Assembly (NCBI GenBank): GCA_017631725.1
Contig: JAGBSS010000056.1
Span: 1-10,550, forward strand
Source: Clostridia bacterium
GTDB lineage: Bacteria; Bacillota; Clostridia; Christensenellales; Borkfalkiaceae
DNA: 10,550 nucleotides
Direction of reading: 5' to 3'
Notes under the pieces: model-generated
The model's database searches: none
What the model saw: the letters and a program-made list of their open reading frames with translations, nothing else
What the model was told of the DNA's origin: nothing
Shown here: positions 1 to 5,401 of the stretch, in pieces
Position numbering within the stretch: position 1 is the stretch's first letter
Layout: each line of letters begins with the position of its first letter
Translations under genes and position numbers: made by a program

Positions 1-129
1 ATAACGCACAATAGTATTATGATATTTAACAGACAAACGGATGATGAATTTTTTAGAATTGCCCTTGGCATTTTTAAAGATAAAGCAGTTATAACAAAAT
101 CCGTTAAACAAGTTAATAAAAAAAGGTAG
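1..129 (+). CDS. C-terminal fragment of an unrecognised protein
   Basis: The frame starting at base 1 is open without a stop until TAG at 127-129, giving the last 42 residues of a protein whose start lies left of the window. The visible tail has a mixed hydrophobic and acidic stretch (a FFRIALGIF segment near residues 17-25) and ends very basic (KQVNKKR). I do not recognise the family and no catalytic motif is visible. It ends 21 bases before a hairpin terminator shared with the convergent repressor gene, which supports a genuine gene end. It could also be a chance open frame, since 42 codons is short, but the basic C-terminus followed by a terminator favours a real gene. Confidence 0.55.
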   Translation: MTHNSIMIFNRQTDDEFFRIALGIFKDKAVITKSVKQVNKKR

Positions 130-150
130 AATTAACTTTTTAATATCATT

Positions 151-176
151 AAAGGCACGCTATTTAGCGTGCCTTT
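151..176. terminator. Bidirectional hairpin terminator between convergent genes
   Basis: A perfect inverted repeat, AAAGGCACGCTA at 151-162 and its complement at 165-176, forms a stem of about 11 pairs with a tiny loop. The A-rich and T-rich arm ends put a run of U at the base of the stem on either strand. It sits 21 bases after the partial plus-strand gene and 5 bases beyond the stop codon of the minus-strand repressor gene, so it probably ends transcription from both sides. Confidence 0.8.
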
Positions 177-181
177 ACCTT

Positions 182-385
182 TTAACCCTTTTTAAATTCT
201 TTGCCTGTTATTAAATAATCTATAGAAACGTTAAAATATTTAGATAAAGCAACCAGAAATTCTAACGGAGGTTGCCTTTTCCCGTTTTCGTAATAAGAAA
301 GGGACTCTCTTGAAATATTAAGGTCAATGGCAACTTTTTGTTGCGTAAGCCTTTTTTGTTTTCTTATCAATTTTAACCCTATCAT
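182..385 (-). CDS. Small XRE-family (Cro/CI-like) helix-turn-helix repressor
   Basis: This 67-residue DNA-binding protein is essentially a single HTH_3 domain. Residues about 3-60 show the family pattern: an L-x-x-I-R helix 1, then LTQQKVAIDLNIS as helices 2 and 3, S-x-S-YYENGKRQPP at 28-40 as the recognition helix and turn, and the closing YFNVSIDYL-TG block at 50-61. There is no extra effector or protease domain. The start chosen is ATG at 385-383, with AGGTG five bases upstream; the frame extends to a TTG at 421, but that lies inside the promoter and operator DNA. It is divergent from the zinc-ribbon gene, with two dyad sites between them, so autoregulation and control of that neighbour are inferred. 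No phage genes are visible nearby, so it is a free-standing regulator or a remnant of a mobile element. Confidence 0.88.
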   Translation of the reverse strand: MIGLKLIRKQKRLTQQKVAIDLNISRESLSYYENGKRQPPLEFLVALSKYFNVSIDYLITGKEFKKG

Positions 386-403
386 AAAAACACCTAAAAT
401 CTC

Positions 404-432
404 TTGACTTAATTGTAACAATTTGTTATAAA
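404..432 (+). promoter_or_regulatory. Sigma-A promoter of the zinc-ribbon gene
   Basis: TTGACT at 404-409 and TATAAA at 427-432 are separated by 17 bases, close to the sigma-A consensus. Transcription would start near 439, leaving a leader of about 43 bases that carries AAGGAG at 466-471, ten bases before the ATG. The predicted operators lie between and just after these boxes, so a bound repressor would block it. Confidence 0.72.
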
Positions 433-454
433 TAATATGTAACTATTTGTTACA
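414..454. promoter_or_regulatory. Tandem dyad operators, probably for the XRE repressor
   Basis: Two copies of one dyad lie 24 bases apart: TGTAAC-N5-GTTATA at 414-430 and TGTAAC-N5-GTTACA at 438-454. The second is a perfect inverted repeat and the first has one mismatch; the spacers are AATTT and TATTT. The first lies between the plus-strand -35 and -10 and runs into the -10; the second covers the predicted start site. The pair also lies within the minus-strand promoter. Assignment to the adjacent repressor is inference from position. Confidence 0.72.
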
Positions 455-455
455 A
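426..455 (-). promoter_or_regulatory. Probable promoter of the XRE repressor gene
   Basis: On the minus strand TTGTAA (455-450) and TTATAA (431-426) are 18 bases apart. Both boxes overlap the operator dyads and the -10 is shared with the divergent plus-strand promoter. The match is weaker than that of the opposite promoter. It fits a self-limiting repressor but is inferred from sequence only. Confidence 0.5.
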
Positions 456-481
456 TATATACCCTAAGGAGAAGAAATTAT

Positions 482-841
482 ATGTATTGCTCAAAATGTG
501 GGGCTAAATTAGAAGATGGGTTTGTGTTTTGCTCTAATTGCGGAAACAAGGTGGCTGTAGATTCAAATAATGACGTAAATTATACTGGTAGTTCGCCTAA
601 TTATTCCGCACCACAAAATCAACAAAGTACGGTAGGCGAAAGCAAAGCTGGTATCGGTGTTTTAATGGCATTATTTTTAGGAATAATCGGCTTGATAATA
701 GGCGTTCTTATTTATCCTTATAGAACGGAAGCAAGACGAACCTTTGTTAAAGGTTTTTGGATTACATACGCAGTGGTCCTTTCCATTGGAGCAATGAGTT
801 TATTAGGCGTTTTTGCAACGGCGGGTTGTTTATTAGTCTGA
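482..841 (+). CDS. Zinc-ribbon protein with two membrane segments
   Basis: This 119-residue protein starts with a zinc ribbon: C3-x2-C6 and C17-x2-C20, in the common MYCSKCGAKL... FCSNCG form. A polar linker rich in Asn, Ser and Gln follows at about 25-55. Two hydrophobic segments, about 57-78 and 91-118, are separated by a short basic loop (RTEARRTFVK), suggesting an integral membrane protein with a cytoplasmic zinc-binding head. The fold is typical of zinc_ribbon_2 proteins of Bacillota, whose function is generally unknown. The start is ATG 482 with AAGGAG ten bases upstream. It is transcribed alone between the divergent repressor promoter and a terminator at 884-917. The operator arrangement suggests it is the main target of the XRE protein. 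No enzymatic motif is visible. Confidence 0.85.
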   Translation: MYCSKCGAKLEDGFVFCSNCGNKVAVDSNNDVNYTGSSPNYSAPQNQQSTVGESKAGIGVLMALFLGIIGLIIGVLIYPYRTEARRTFVKGFWITYAVVLSIGAMSLLGVFATAGCLLV

Positions 842-883
842 TATTATTACTAAAAGTTTAAAAACTTAATAAAAGCAAATAAT

Positions 884-917
884 AAAAGGTGACTTTTGTC
901 GCCTTTTTATTTTTTTA
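884..917 (+). terminator. Rho-independent terminator after the zinc-ribbon gene
   Basis: AAAAGGTGAC at 884-893 pairs with GTCGCCTTTT at 898-907 (ten pairs, one G-T wobble) around a TTTT loop, followed by a T-rich tract to 917. It ends the zinc-ribbon transcript before the yqgF promoter begins. Confidence 0.85.
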
Positions 918-923
918 AATATC

Positions 924-952
924 TTGCTAAATTTATGGTAATATGTTAAAAT
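924..952 (+). promoter_or_regulatory. Promoter of yqgF, predicted to give a leaderless mRNA
   Basis: TTGCTA at 924-929 and TAAAAT at 947-952 are 17 bases apart. A start seven bases beyond the -10 falls on base 959, the first base of the GTG start codon. An alternative extended -10 (TG-G-TAATAT, 936-944) would start near 951 and give a leader of only about 8 bases. An in-frame TAA at 947-949 rules out an earlier start codon. Confidence 0.55.
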
Positions 953-958
953 AAAAAG

Positions 959-1789
959 GTGGAAAGATTTATTTGTATAGATATTGGCGATAAGCGTATC
1001 GGTATTGCGGTGTCTGACCCGTTTAATACCTATGCGTTGCCTGTAAAAACTTATTTTAGAAAAAATTTAAGGTTAGATTTAGCGGCTATTGTAGACCTTG
1101 CAAGGGAAAAATGTGCAACGGCTATAGTTTGTGGCAGACCGGTTAATTTTGATGGAACTGAAAGTATTCAGACCAAAAAGGCAGATTTTTTTATTGAAAA
1201 AATAAAAGAAAACTTTAACGGCAACGTTTTTACGGTAGATGAAAGGCTTACCACGGTAGAAGCAGAAGAAGTTTTAATTGATTTGGGCAAAAGCAGACAA
1301 GAGCGTAAACAGGTTATAGATGCACTTGCTGCTGCTAATATTTTAGAAGGTTTTTTAAACGAAAAAAATTTTAAGGAGAAAAGAAATATGTGTGACAACG
1401 AAAAGAAATGCACTTGTGGGTGTGAAGAAGAAGGTTGCGATTGCGAAAAAGAAACTTGCAACTGCTCTAGCGATTGCGACTGCGGTTGCCAAGAAGGTGA
1501 AGAATGCACTTGTGGTAGCCAATACGAAGATGAAGAACCAATTGTTCTTACCACCGACGATGGAAAAAAATATAAAGTATTTTATTTAGGAACGGTAGAA
1601 CTTGATAAAAGGGCGTTTGTTGCGTTTGAACCTGCAGAAGAAATAGAAGGCATTTCAGAAGATGAAATGATTATATTTGAACTTAAAGAAGGCGAAGGCG
1701 AAAACGATGAACTTTTACCTATAGAAGACGACGACTTGTTAGATAAAGTTTATCAAGAATTTTTAAATGCAATGGCAGAAGAAGACTAA
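959..1789 (+). CDS. yqgF: YqgF/RuvX-type nuclease domain reading through into a DUF1292 domain
   Basis: This 276-residue open frame joins two proteins usually encoded separately. Residues 1-133 are a YqgF/RuvX RNase H-like domain: D8-x-G-x2-RIG-x-AVSD near the start, a CGRPVNFDG strand at 58-66, VDER at 93-96 and IDALAAANIL at 120-129, carrying the acidic catalytic residues. The family is linked to 16S rRNA 5' maturation and Holliday junction processing. Normal members end about here, near 135-140 residues. Instead the frame continues through K-rich codons into a cysteine-rich stretch (144-185) and a DUF1292 domain (about 190-272). The start must be GTG 959, because the first strand (FICIDIG) begins at once and a stop lies four codons upstream. 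No ribosome binding site precedes it. Whether the full fusion is made, or a stop was lost by mutation or a homopolymer error, is undecided. Confidence 0.8.
   Translation: MERFICIDIGDKRIGIAVSDPFNTYALPVKTYFRKNLRLDLAAIVDLAREKCATAIVCGRPVNFDGTESIQTKKADFFIEKIKENFNGNVFTVDERLTTVEAEEVLIDLGKSRQERKQVIDALAAANILEGFLNEKNFKEKRNMCDNEKKCTCGCEEEGCDCEKETCNCSSDCDCGCQEGEECTCGSQYEDEEPIVLTTDDGKKYKVFYLGTVELDKRAFVAFEPAEEIEGISEDEMIIFELKEGEGENDELLPIEDDDLLDKVYQEFLNAMAEED
1388..1789 (+). CDS. Cysteine-rich DUF1292 (YrzB-like) protein from an internal start
   Basis: ATG 1388 is preceded by AAGGAG at 1373-1378, nine bases upstream, exactly as for an independent gene, and lies in the same frame as yqgF. The product would be 133 residues. 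Its first 42 residues hold 13 cysteines, mostly as C-x-C pairs among Glu and Asp, resembling a metal-binding tail. The rest fits DUF1292: a strand with DDGKKYKVFYLG, then an acidic region, then a closing ELLPIEDDDLLDKVYQEFLN block. DUF1292 proteins sit beside yqgF in many Bacillota and have no firmly known function. Separate translation from this start is my preferred reading, with or without some full-length fusion. The terminator at 1814 ends the transcript. Confidence 0.68.
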   Translation: MCDNEKKCTCGCEEEGCDCEKETCNCSSDCDCGCQEGEECTCGSQYEDEEPIVLTTDDGKKYKVFYLGTVELDKRAFVAFEPAEEIEGISEDEMIIFELKEGEGENDELLPIEDDDLLDKVYQEFLNAMAEED

Positions 1790-1813
1790 TCTTTTAACCA
1801 AACTATGAAAATT

Positions 1814-1844
1814 AGGGGAAATTTAATAATTTCCCTTATTTTTT
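1814..1844 (+). terminator. Rho-independent terminator after the yqgF/DUF1292 gene
   Basis: GGGAAATT at 1816-1823 pairs perfectly with AATTTCCC at 1828-1835 around a TAAT loop. A G-T and an A-T pair extend the stem, and TTTTTT follows at 1839-1844. It separates this unit from the rpsB promoter. Confidence 0.85.
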
Positions 1845-1866
1845 GCGTTAAAACGGTATAAAATTG

Positions 1867-1895
1867 TTGCTTTAGTTTTCTTGTTGTGCTACAAT
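1867..1895 (+). promoter_or_regulatory. Extended -10 promoter of rpsB-tsf
   Basis: TACAAT at 1890-1895 is preceded by TG at 1887-1888, forming an extended -10. TTGCTT at 1867-1872 is a weak -35 at 17-base spacing. Predicted transcription begins near 1902, leaving a leader of about 115 bases before the rpsB ATG. Confidence 0.6.
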
Positions 1896-1901
1896 ATACA
1901 A

Positions 1902-2016
1902 GCAAAAATTCGCACCTTGCGGTCTTAACGCTTTTCGTGCCTTTAAAAATCTTTCAATTAAGGGTGTAAGCGTAAAAATAAAAAGCCGTGGGGGAGGGAA
2001 AACGGAGGAATTTATT
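1902..2016 (+). promoter_or_regulatory. Structured rpsB leader, candidate S2 autoregulatory RNA
   Basis: The 5' leader can fold into two adjacent hairpins. In the first (1912-1940), GCAC pairs with GTGC, and an inner GCG/CGC stem closes a seven-base loop. In the second (1941-1963), CTTTAA pairs with TTAAGG, including one G-U. Near the gene, CCGT at 1986-1989 can pair with ACGG at 2002-2005, which would cover the first bases of the ribosome binding site GGAGG at 2004-2008. A second purine-rich, SD-like run, GGGGGAGGG, lies in that loop at 1990-1998. S2 is known to repress its own mRNA through a leader in gamma-proteobacteria; whether this RNA does the same is inference. Confidence 0.4.
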
Positions 2017-2757
2017 ATGGCAGTTATTACAATGAAACAACTCCTTGAAATAGGGGTACACTTTGGTCACCAAACAAGACGTTGGAATCCAAAAATGAAA
2101 AAGTACATCTATGGTGAAAGAAACGGTATTCATATTATCAACCTTGAACAAACGGTTGAACTTATTGAAAACGACGTTTATCCTTTCGTTGTAGACCAAG
2201 TAAAACAAGGCAAAAGCGTTTTATTTGTAGGTACTAAAAAACAAGCTCAAGAAGCAATTAAAGAAGAAGCAGAACGTTGCGGAATGTTCTACGTAAATTC
2301 TCGTTGGCTTGGCGGTATGCTTACCAACTTTAAAACTATTCGTTCCAGAGTTGAAAGATTAAACAAATTAAACAACATGGAAAAAATGGGTGAATTTGAA
2401 CTTCTTCCTAAAAAAGAAGTTGCTGCATTAAAGGGCGAAAGAGACAAGTTAGAAGAAAACCTTGGCGGTATTAAAGAAATGAGAACGCTTCCTGGCGTTA
2501 TGTTCATAGTTGACCCAGACAACGAAGATATCGCTGTATTAGAAGCAAAGAAACTTAACATTCCAATTGTTGCTATTACCGATACCAACTGCGATCCAGA
2601 CGTTGTTGATCACATTATTCCTGGTAACGACGATGCTATTAGAGCAGTTAAACTTATTGCTTCTGTTATTGCAGATGCTGTTATCGAAGCAAATCAAGGC
2701 GAACAAATGGAAGCTGCTGCAGAAGAAGTTGCAGAAGTTGAAGAAATTAAAGAATAA
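2017..2757 (+). CDS. rpsB: 30S ribosomal protein S2
   Basis: This 246-residue protein matches S2 over its whole length and binds the 30S head-body junction late in assembly. Family blocks seen are [20 protein letters not shown] near the start, the [19 protein letters not shown] strand, [26 protein letters not shown] at about 95-109, and the D-x2[13 protein letters not shown] block near 195-210. The C-terminus ends in an acidic Glu/Val tail (from about 230), a variable feature of the family. ATG 2017 has a strong GGAGG eight bases upstream. It leads the rpsB-tsf transcription unit from the promoter at 1867-1895. Codon choice is uniform, as expected of a highly expressed gene. Confidence 0.98.
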   Translation: MAVITMKQLLEIGVHFGHQTRRWNPKMKKYIYGERNGIHIINLEQTVELIENDVYPFVVDQVKQGKSVLFVGTKKQAQEAIKEEAERCGMFYVNSRWLGGMLTNFKTIRSRVERLNKLNNMEKMGEFELLPKKEVAALKGERDKLEENLGGIKEMRTLPGVMFIVDPDNEDIAVLEAKKLNIPIVAITDTNCDPDVVDHIIPGNDDAIRAVKLIASVIADAVIEANQGEQMEAAAEEVAEVEEIKE

Positions 2758-2777
2758 TTAAAGGGAGAATATAATAT

Positions 2778-3668
2778 ATGTTTACAGGTAGTGACGTTAT
2801 CGCACTCCGCCAAAAAACAGGCGCAGGCGTATTAGATTGTAAAAAAGCATTAACCGAAACCAACGGCGATATGGAAAAAGCTGTTGACTATTTAAGAGAA
2901 AAAGGTATTGCTACTGCTGCTAAAAAAGCATCTAGAATTGCTGCAGAAGGTATTGTTTTTGCTAAAGTAGAAGGCAACACCGGTGTTTTAGTAGAAGTTA
3001 ACTGCGAAACTGACTTCGTTGCTAAAGGCGACCAATACAAAGAATTCGTTGCAGACGTTGCAGATTACGTTTTAGCAAACGACGTTGCTGATATCGATGC
3101 ATTAGTTGCTGCTAAAAACGATGATACCATTGCAGTAACCGCTAAAATTGGTGAAAAAATTTCTATTCGTCGTTTTGCAAAATACACAACAGAAGGCTCT
3201 GTAGAAGCATATATTCACATGGGTGGTAAAGTTGGTGTTTTAGTTGAAATCGAAGGTTGTTCTTGCCCAATAGCACACGAACTCGCTCACGACGTTGCAT
3301 TACAAATTGCTGCTGCTAAACCTTTATATTTAAACCCAGAAGAAGTTCCAGCAGAAGTTATTGAAAAAGAAAAAGAAATTTTACTTGCTCAAATTAGCAA
3401 CGATCCTAAACTTGCTTCTAAACCAGATGCTGTTAAAGTTAAAATGGTAGAAGGCAAAATTAGCAAGTACTACGATGAAAACTGCTTATTAAAACAAAGC
3501 TTTATTAAAGACCCATCTTTAACCATTGAAAAGGTTGTTGCAGACTGTGGCAAGAAAATGGGTAAAGAAGTTTGTGTTAAACGTTTCACACGTTTCGAAA
3601 TGGGCGAAGGTTTAGAAAAGAAAACTAACGACTTTGCTGCAGAAGTAGAAGCACAAATGAAAAAATAA
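2778..3668 (+). CDS. tsf: Elongation factor Ts
   Basis: This 296-residue protein is the guanine nucleotide exchange factor for EF-Tu; it strips GDP so that EF-Tu can reload GTP in the cytosol. The N-terminal UBA-like helices carry the family signature LRQKTGAGVLDCKKAL at 10-25. The core follows with the exchange motif CETDFVAKGDQYKEF at 76-90, where the T-D-F-V residues contact EF-Tu. A later block, HMGGKVGVLVEI, and the ISKYY...LLKQSFIKD segment before the coiled coil also match the family. Length is typical, slightly longer than the E. coli protein. It starts 20 bases after rpsB with AAGGGAG as ribosome binding site, so the two are co-transcribed. A strong terminator follows directly. Confidence 0.98.
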   Translation: MFTGSDVIALRQKTGAGVLDCKKALTETNGDMEKAVDYLREKGIATAAKKASRIAAEGIVFAKVEGNTGVLVEVNCETDFVAKGDQYKEFVADVADYVLANDVADIDALVAAKNDDTIAVTAKIGEKISIRRFAKYTTEGSVEAYIHMGGKVGVLVEIEGCSCPIAHELAHDVALQIAAAKPLYLNPEEVPAEVIEKEKEILLAQISNDPKLASKPDAVKVKMVEGKISKYYDENCLLKQSFIKDPSLTIEKVVADCGKKMGKEVCVKRFTRFEMGEGLEKKTNDFAAEVEAQMKK

Positions 3669-3685
3669 TTTTTAAATTAGTTTTT

Positions 3686-3718
3686 AAGCCGACTGAATTA
3701 TCAGTCGGTTTTTTTTTA
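3686..3718 (+). terminator. Strong terminator of rpsB-tsf
   Basis: CCGACTGA at 3689-3696 pairs perfectly with TCAGTCGG at 3701-3708 around an ATTA loop, with A-T and G-T extensions at the base. A run of ten T follows from 3709. It isolates the ribosomal unit from the polymerase module downstream. Confidence 0.92.
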
Positions 3719-3738
3719 TTTTCTTCTATTTTTCGCTA

Positions 3739-3767
3739 TTGAAAAATTTTCTAAAATAGGCTATAAT
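3739..3767 (+). promoter_or_regulatory. Near-consensus promoter of the Y-family polymerase module
   Basis: TTGAAA at 3739-3744 and a perfect TATAAT at 3762-3767 are 17 bases apart. Transcription would begin near 3774, only about nine bases before the ATG at 3783. I find no LexA-type dyad (GAAC-N4-GTTC) around it, so damage-inducible control is not evident from the sequence. Confidence 0.8.
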
Positions 3768-3782
3768 AACTTTGGTGTAAAA

Positions 3783-5048
3783 ATGGAAAAACAAAGAACT
3801 TATTTTGTTATAGACATGAAGTCTTTTTTCGCATCGGTAGAGTGTGCGGAGCTTAATTTAGATGCTATGGAAGCAAGGCTTGTTGTTGCAGACGAGTCAA
3901 GAACGGACAAGACAATTTGCCTTGCCGTTTCGCCTGCTTTAAAAAAGCTTGGTGTTAAAAACAGATGCAGACTTTTTGAAATTCCTAAAAATTTAGATTT
4001 TATTATAGTTCCACCCCGTATGAAAAAGTATATTTCATATGCGGCGGAAATTTACGGAATTTATTTAAAATACATCTCTAAAGATGATATTCACGTTTAT
4101 TCTATAGACGAGTGCATTATAGATGCTACGGACTATCTATCGTTGTACAAACTTTCGGCGGTGCATTTTGCAAAACTTTTAACAAAAGAAATTTTAGAAA
4201 AGGTTAAAATTCCCGCAAGCGTTGGCATTGGTACAAATATGTATTTAGCTAAAATTGCACTTGATATAACGGCAAAAAACTCTAAAGATAGAATTGGGTT
4301 TTTAGATGAAGAAAAGTTTAAAAAAGAACTTTGGCACCATAGGCCTTTAACCGATTTTTGGCAAATTAGCAAGGGTATTTCTTCTAGATTATCTCACTAC
4401 GGTGTGTTTGATATGCAAGGCATCACCCAAATTAAAGAAGAAACCCTTTATAAAGAATTTGGCGTTAATGCAGAAATTATTATTGACCACGCGTATGGCA
4501 GAGAAAGTTGTTTAATGAGTGATATCAAGGCTTATAAAGGTAAATCTCACTCTATTTCTTCTTCGCAAATTTTGCCCTGTGGCTATTCTTTTAATAGCGC
4601 AAAGTTAATTTTAAAGGAAATGATTCAAGAAGGGTGTTATAGGCTATATCAAGAAAGTTGTGTGGCATCAAGGGTAAACGTTTTTATAGGCTACGATGGA
4701 GAGCAAACCTTAATTCACGGTGGAAAAACTTTTGGCGTAAACAGTTATTTAAATTCTACTATTTTACCTTTTGCGTTAGAAGTATATGATGAAATTGTAG
4801 ATAAATTTAAGGCGGTTAGAAGGGTGGGGTTTTCCTTTTCTGGTTTACTGCCTGTAAAGTATGAAAATTACGACCTTTTCACAGACGTGAAAAAAGTAGA
4901 AAAAGAAAAAAGTTTAGTTAAATCGGTTATTGAAATTAAAGAAAAGTTTGGTAAAAATGCCATTTTAAAGGCAAGAGATTACGTTAAAGGTGCTACGGCA
5001 AAAGAAAGAAACGAGCAGGTTGGGGGACACAAAGGTGGAGAGAGTTAA
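3783..5048 (+). CDS. Y-family translesion DNA polymerase (UmuC/UvrX/DinB-like)
   Basis: This 421-residue protein is an error-prone polymerase that copies past DNA lesions. The catalytic acids are visible: D11 in VIDMKSFFASVE and D109-E110 in YSIDECIID. The palm motif VGIGTNMYLAKIALDITAK (147-165) and the helix-hairpin region (PLTDFWQISKGISSRLSHYGV, 188-208) follow, then the little-finger domain (about 255-360). YDLF at 363-366 resembles the sliding-clamp binding motif of this family, and the C-terminal EKFGKNAIL...GGHKG block is typical of the UvrX/YqjW subgroup of Bacillota. Full length is present. The short untranslated leader holds only GGTG, five bases before ATG. The stop is one base before the YolD-like gene, forming a two-gene operon. 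Subgroup assignment is by sequence memory; polymerase activity is confident. Confidence 0.94.
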   Translation: MEKQRTYFVIDMKSFFASVECAELNLDAMEARLVVADESRTDKTICLAVSPALKKLGVKNRCRLFEIPKNLDFIIVPPRMKKYISYAAEIYGIYLKYISKDDIHVYSIDECIIDATDYLSLYKLSAVHFAKLLTKEILEKVKIPASVGIGTNMYLAKIALDITAKNSKDRIGFLDEEKFKKELWHHRPLTDFWQISKGISSRLSHYGVFDMQGITQIKEETLYKEFGVNAEIIIDHAYGRESCLMSDIKAYKGKSHSISSSQILPCGYSFNSAKLILKEMIQEGCYRLYQESCVASRVNVFIGYDGEQTLIHGGKTFGVNSYLNSTILPFALEVYDEIVDKFKAVRRVGFSFSGLLPVKYENYDLFTDVKKVEKEKSLVKSVIEIKEKFGKNAILKARDYVKGATAKERNEQVGGHKGGES

Positions 5049-5049
5049 A

Positions 5050-5367
5050 ATGCCAAGAATTAACAGAGCGGCACAGTTTGCTCCGTTCGATGCCTTAAAG
5101 GGCTTGCAAGATGCCATTAAAATTAAAGAATACGAGCAAGAGAGAGCTTCTAAAGGAGAGATAACTGAAGAAAAGGCTGTAGAACTTTCTAAAAAACTTG
5201 TTTCTCTTGAAAAAAATCAGTTGGGAGAAGTGACTTATTTTTTCGATGGATATTACAAAAAAGAGAGCGGTAAAATAAAACTTTTTATAGAAAAAAGGAT
5301 TATTTCCGTTAATAACGTAAAAATTTGTTTAGACGACGTTAGCGAAATTTCACTTTTTGAAAAATAA
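5050..5367 (+). CDS. YolD-like protein, partner of the Y-family polymerase
   Basis: This 105-residue protein begins with the YolD-like signature R-AAQFAPFDALKGLQDAI (residues 6-22), continues with a charged helix, and ends in a small beta-rich half (GEVTYFFDGYYKKESGKIKLF and later). YolD-like proteins are encoded beside Y-family polymerases in Bacillota and have been proposed as functional counterparts of UmuD; that role is not proven. ATG 5050 lies one base after the polymerase stop, with AAAGGTGGAG at 5031-5040 inside the polymerase end, so the two are translationally coupled. A longer GTG start at 4990 would overlap the polymerase by 59 bases and is not preferred. No terminator is visible before the pyrH promoter, so some read-through into pyrH is possible. 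Confidence 0.88.
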   Translation: MPRINRAAQFAPFDALKGLQDAIKIKEYEQERASKGEITEEKAVELSKKLVSLEKNQLGEVTYFFDGYYKKESGKIKLFIEKRIISVNNVKICLDDVSEISLFEK

Positions 5368-5401
5368 TAGACCATTTAAAGACAAAAAAGAGTTTTTAGT
5401 A

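Noticed and set aside
386-421. Longer TTG start for the XRE repressor
   Set aside because: It would put twelve extra residues ahead of a complete HTH domain, lie within promoter and operator DNA, and lack the AGGTG that precedes ATG 385.
850-868. Hairpin AAGTTT...AAACTT after the zinc-ribbon gene
   Set aside because: It is a short A/T-only stem with no useful loop or T tract; the real terminator is at 884-917.
1168-1554. Minus-strand open frame of 128 codons opposite yqgF/DUF1292
   Set aside because: It is a Ser/Gln-rich shadow of the Glu/Cys-rich coding strand, with no ribosome binding site or promoter, and lies opposite clearly recognised domains.
1392-1589. Plus-strand Lys/Ala-rich open frame overlapping the cysteine-rich region
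   Set aside because: It is a frame-shifted shadow of the DUF1292 gene; its Lys/Ala composition results from reading Glu/Cys codons in another frame.
3720-3800. LexA (SOS) box at the polymerase promoter
   Set aside because: I looked for GAAC-N4-GTTC type dyads and found only an isolated GAAC inside the coding start, with no partner arm.
4990-5049. Longer GTG start for the YolD-like gene
   Set aside because: It overlaps the polymerase by 59 bases and adds residues before the conserved R-AAQFAPF block; ATG 5050 has a clear AAAGGTGGAG site.
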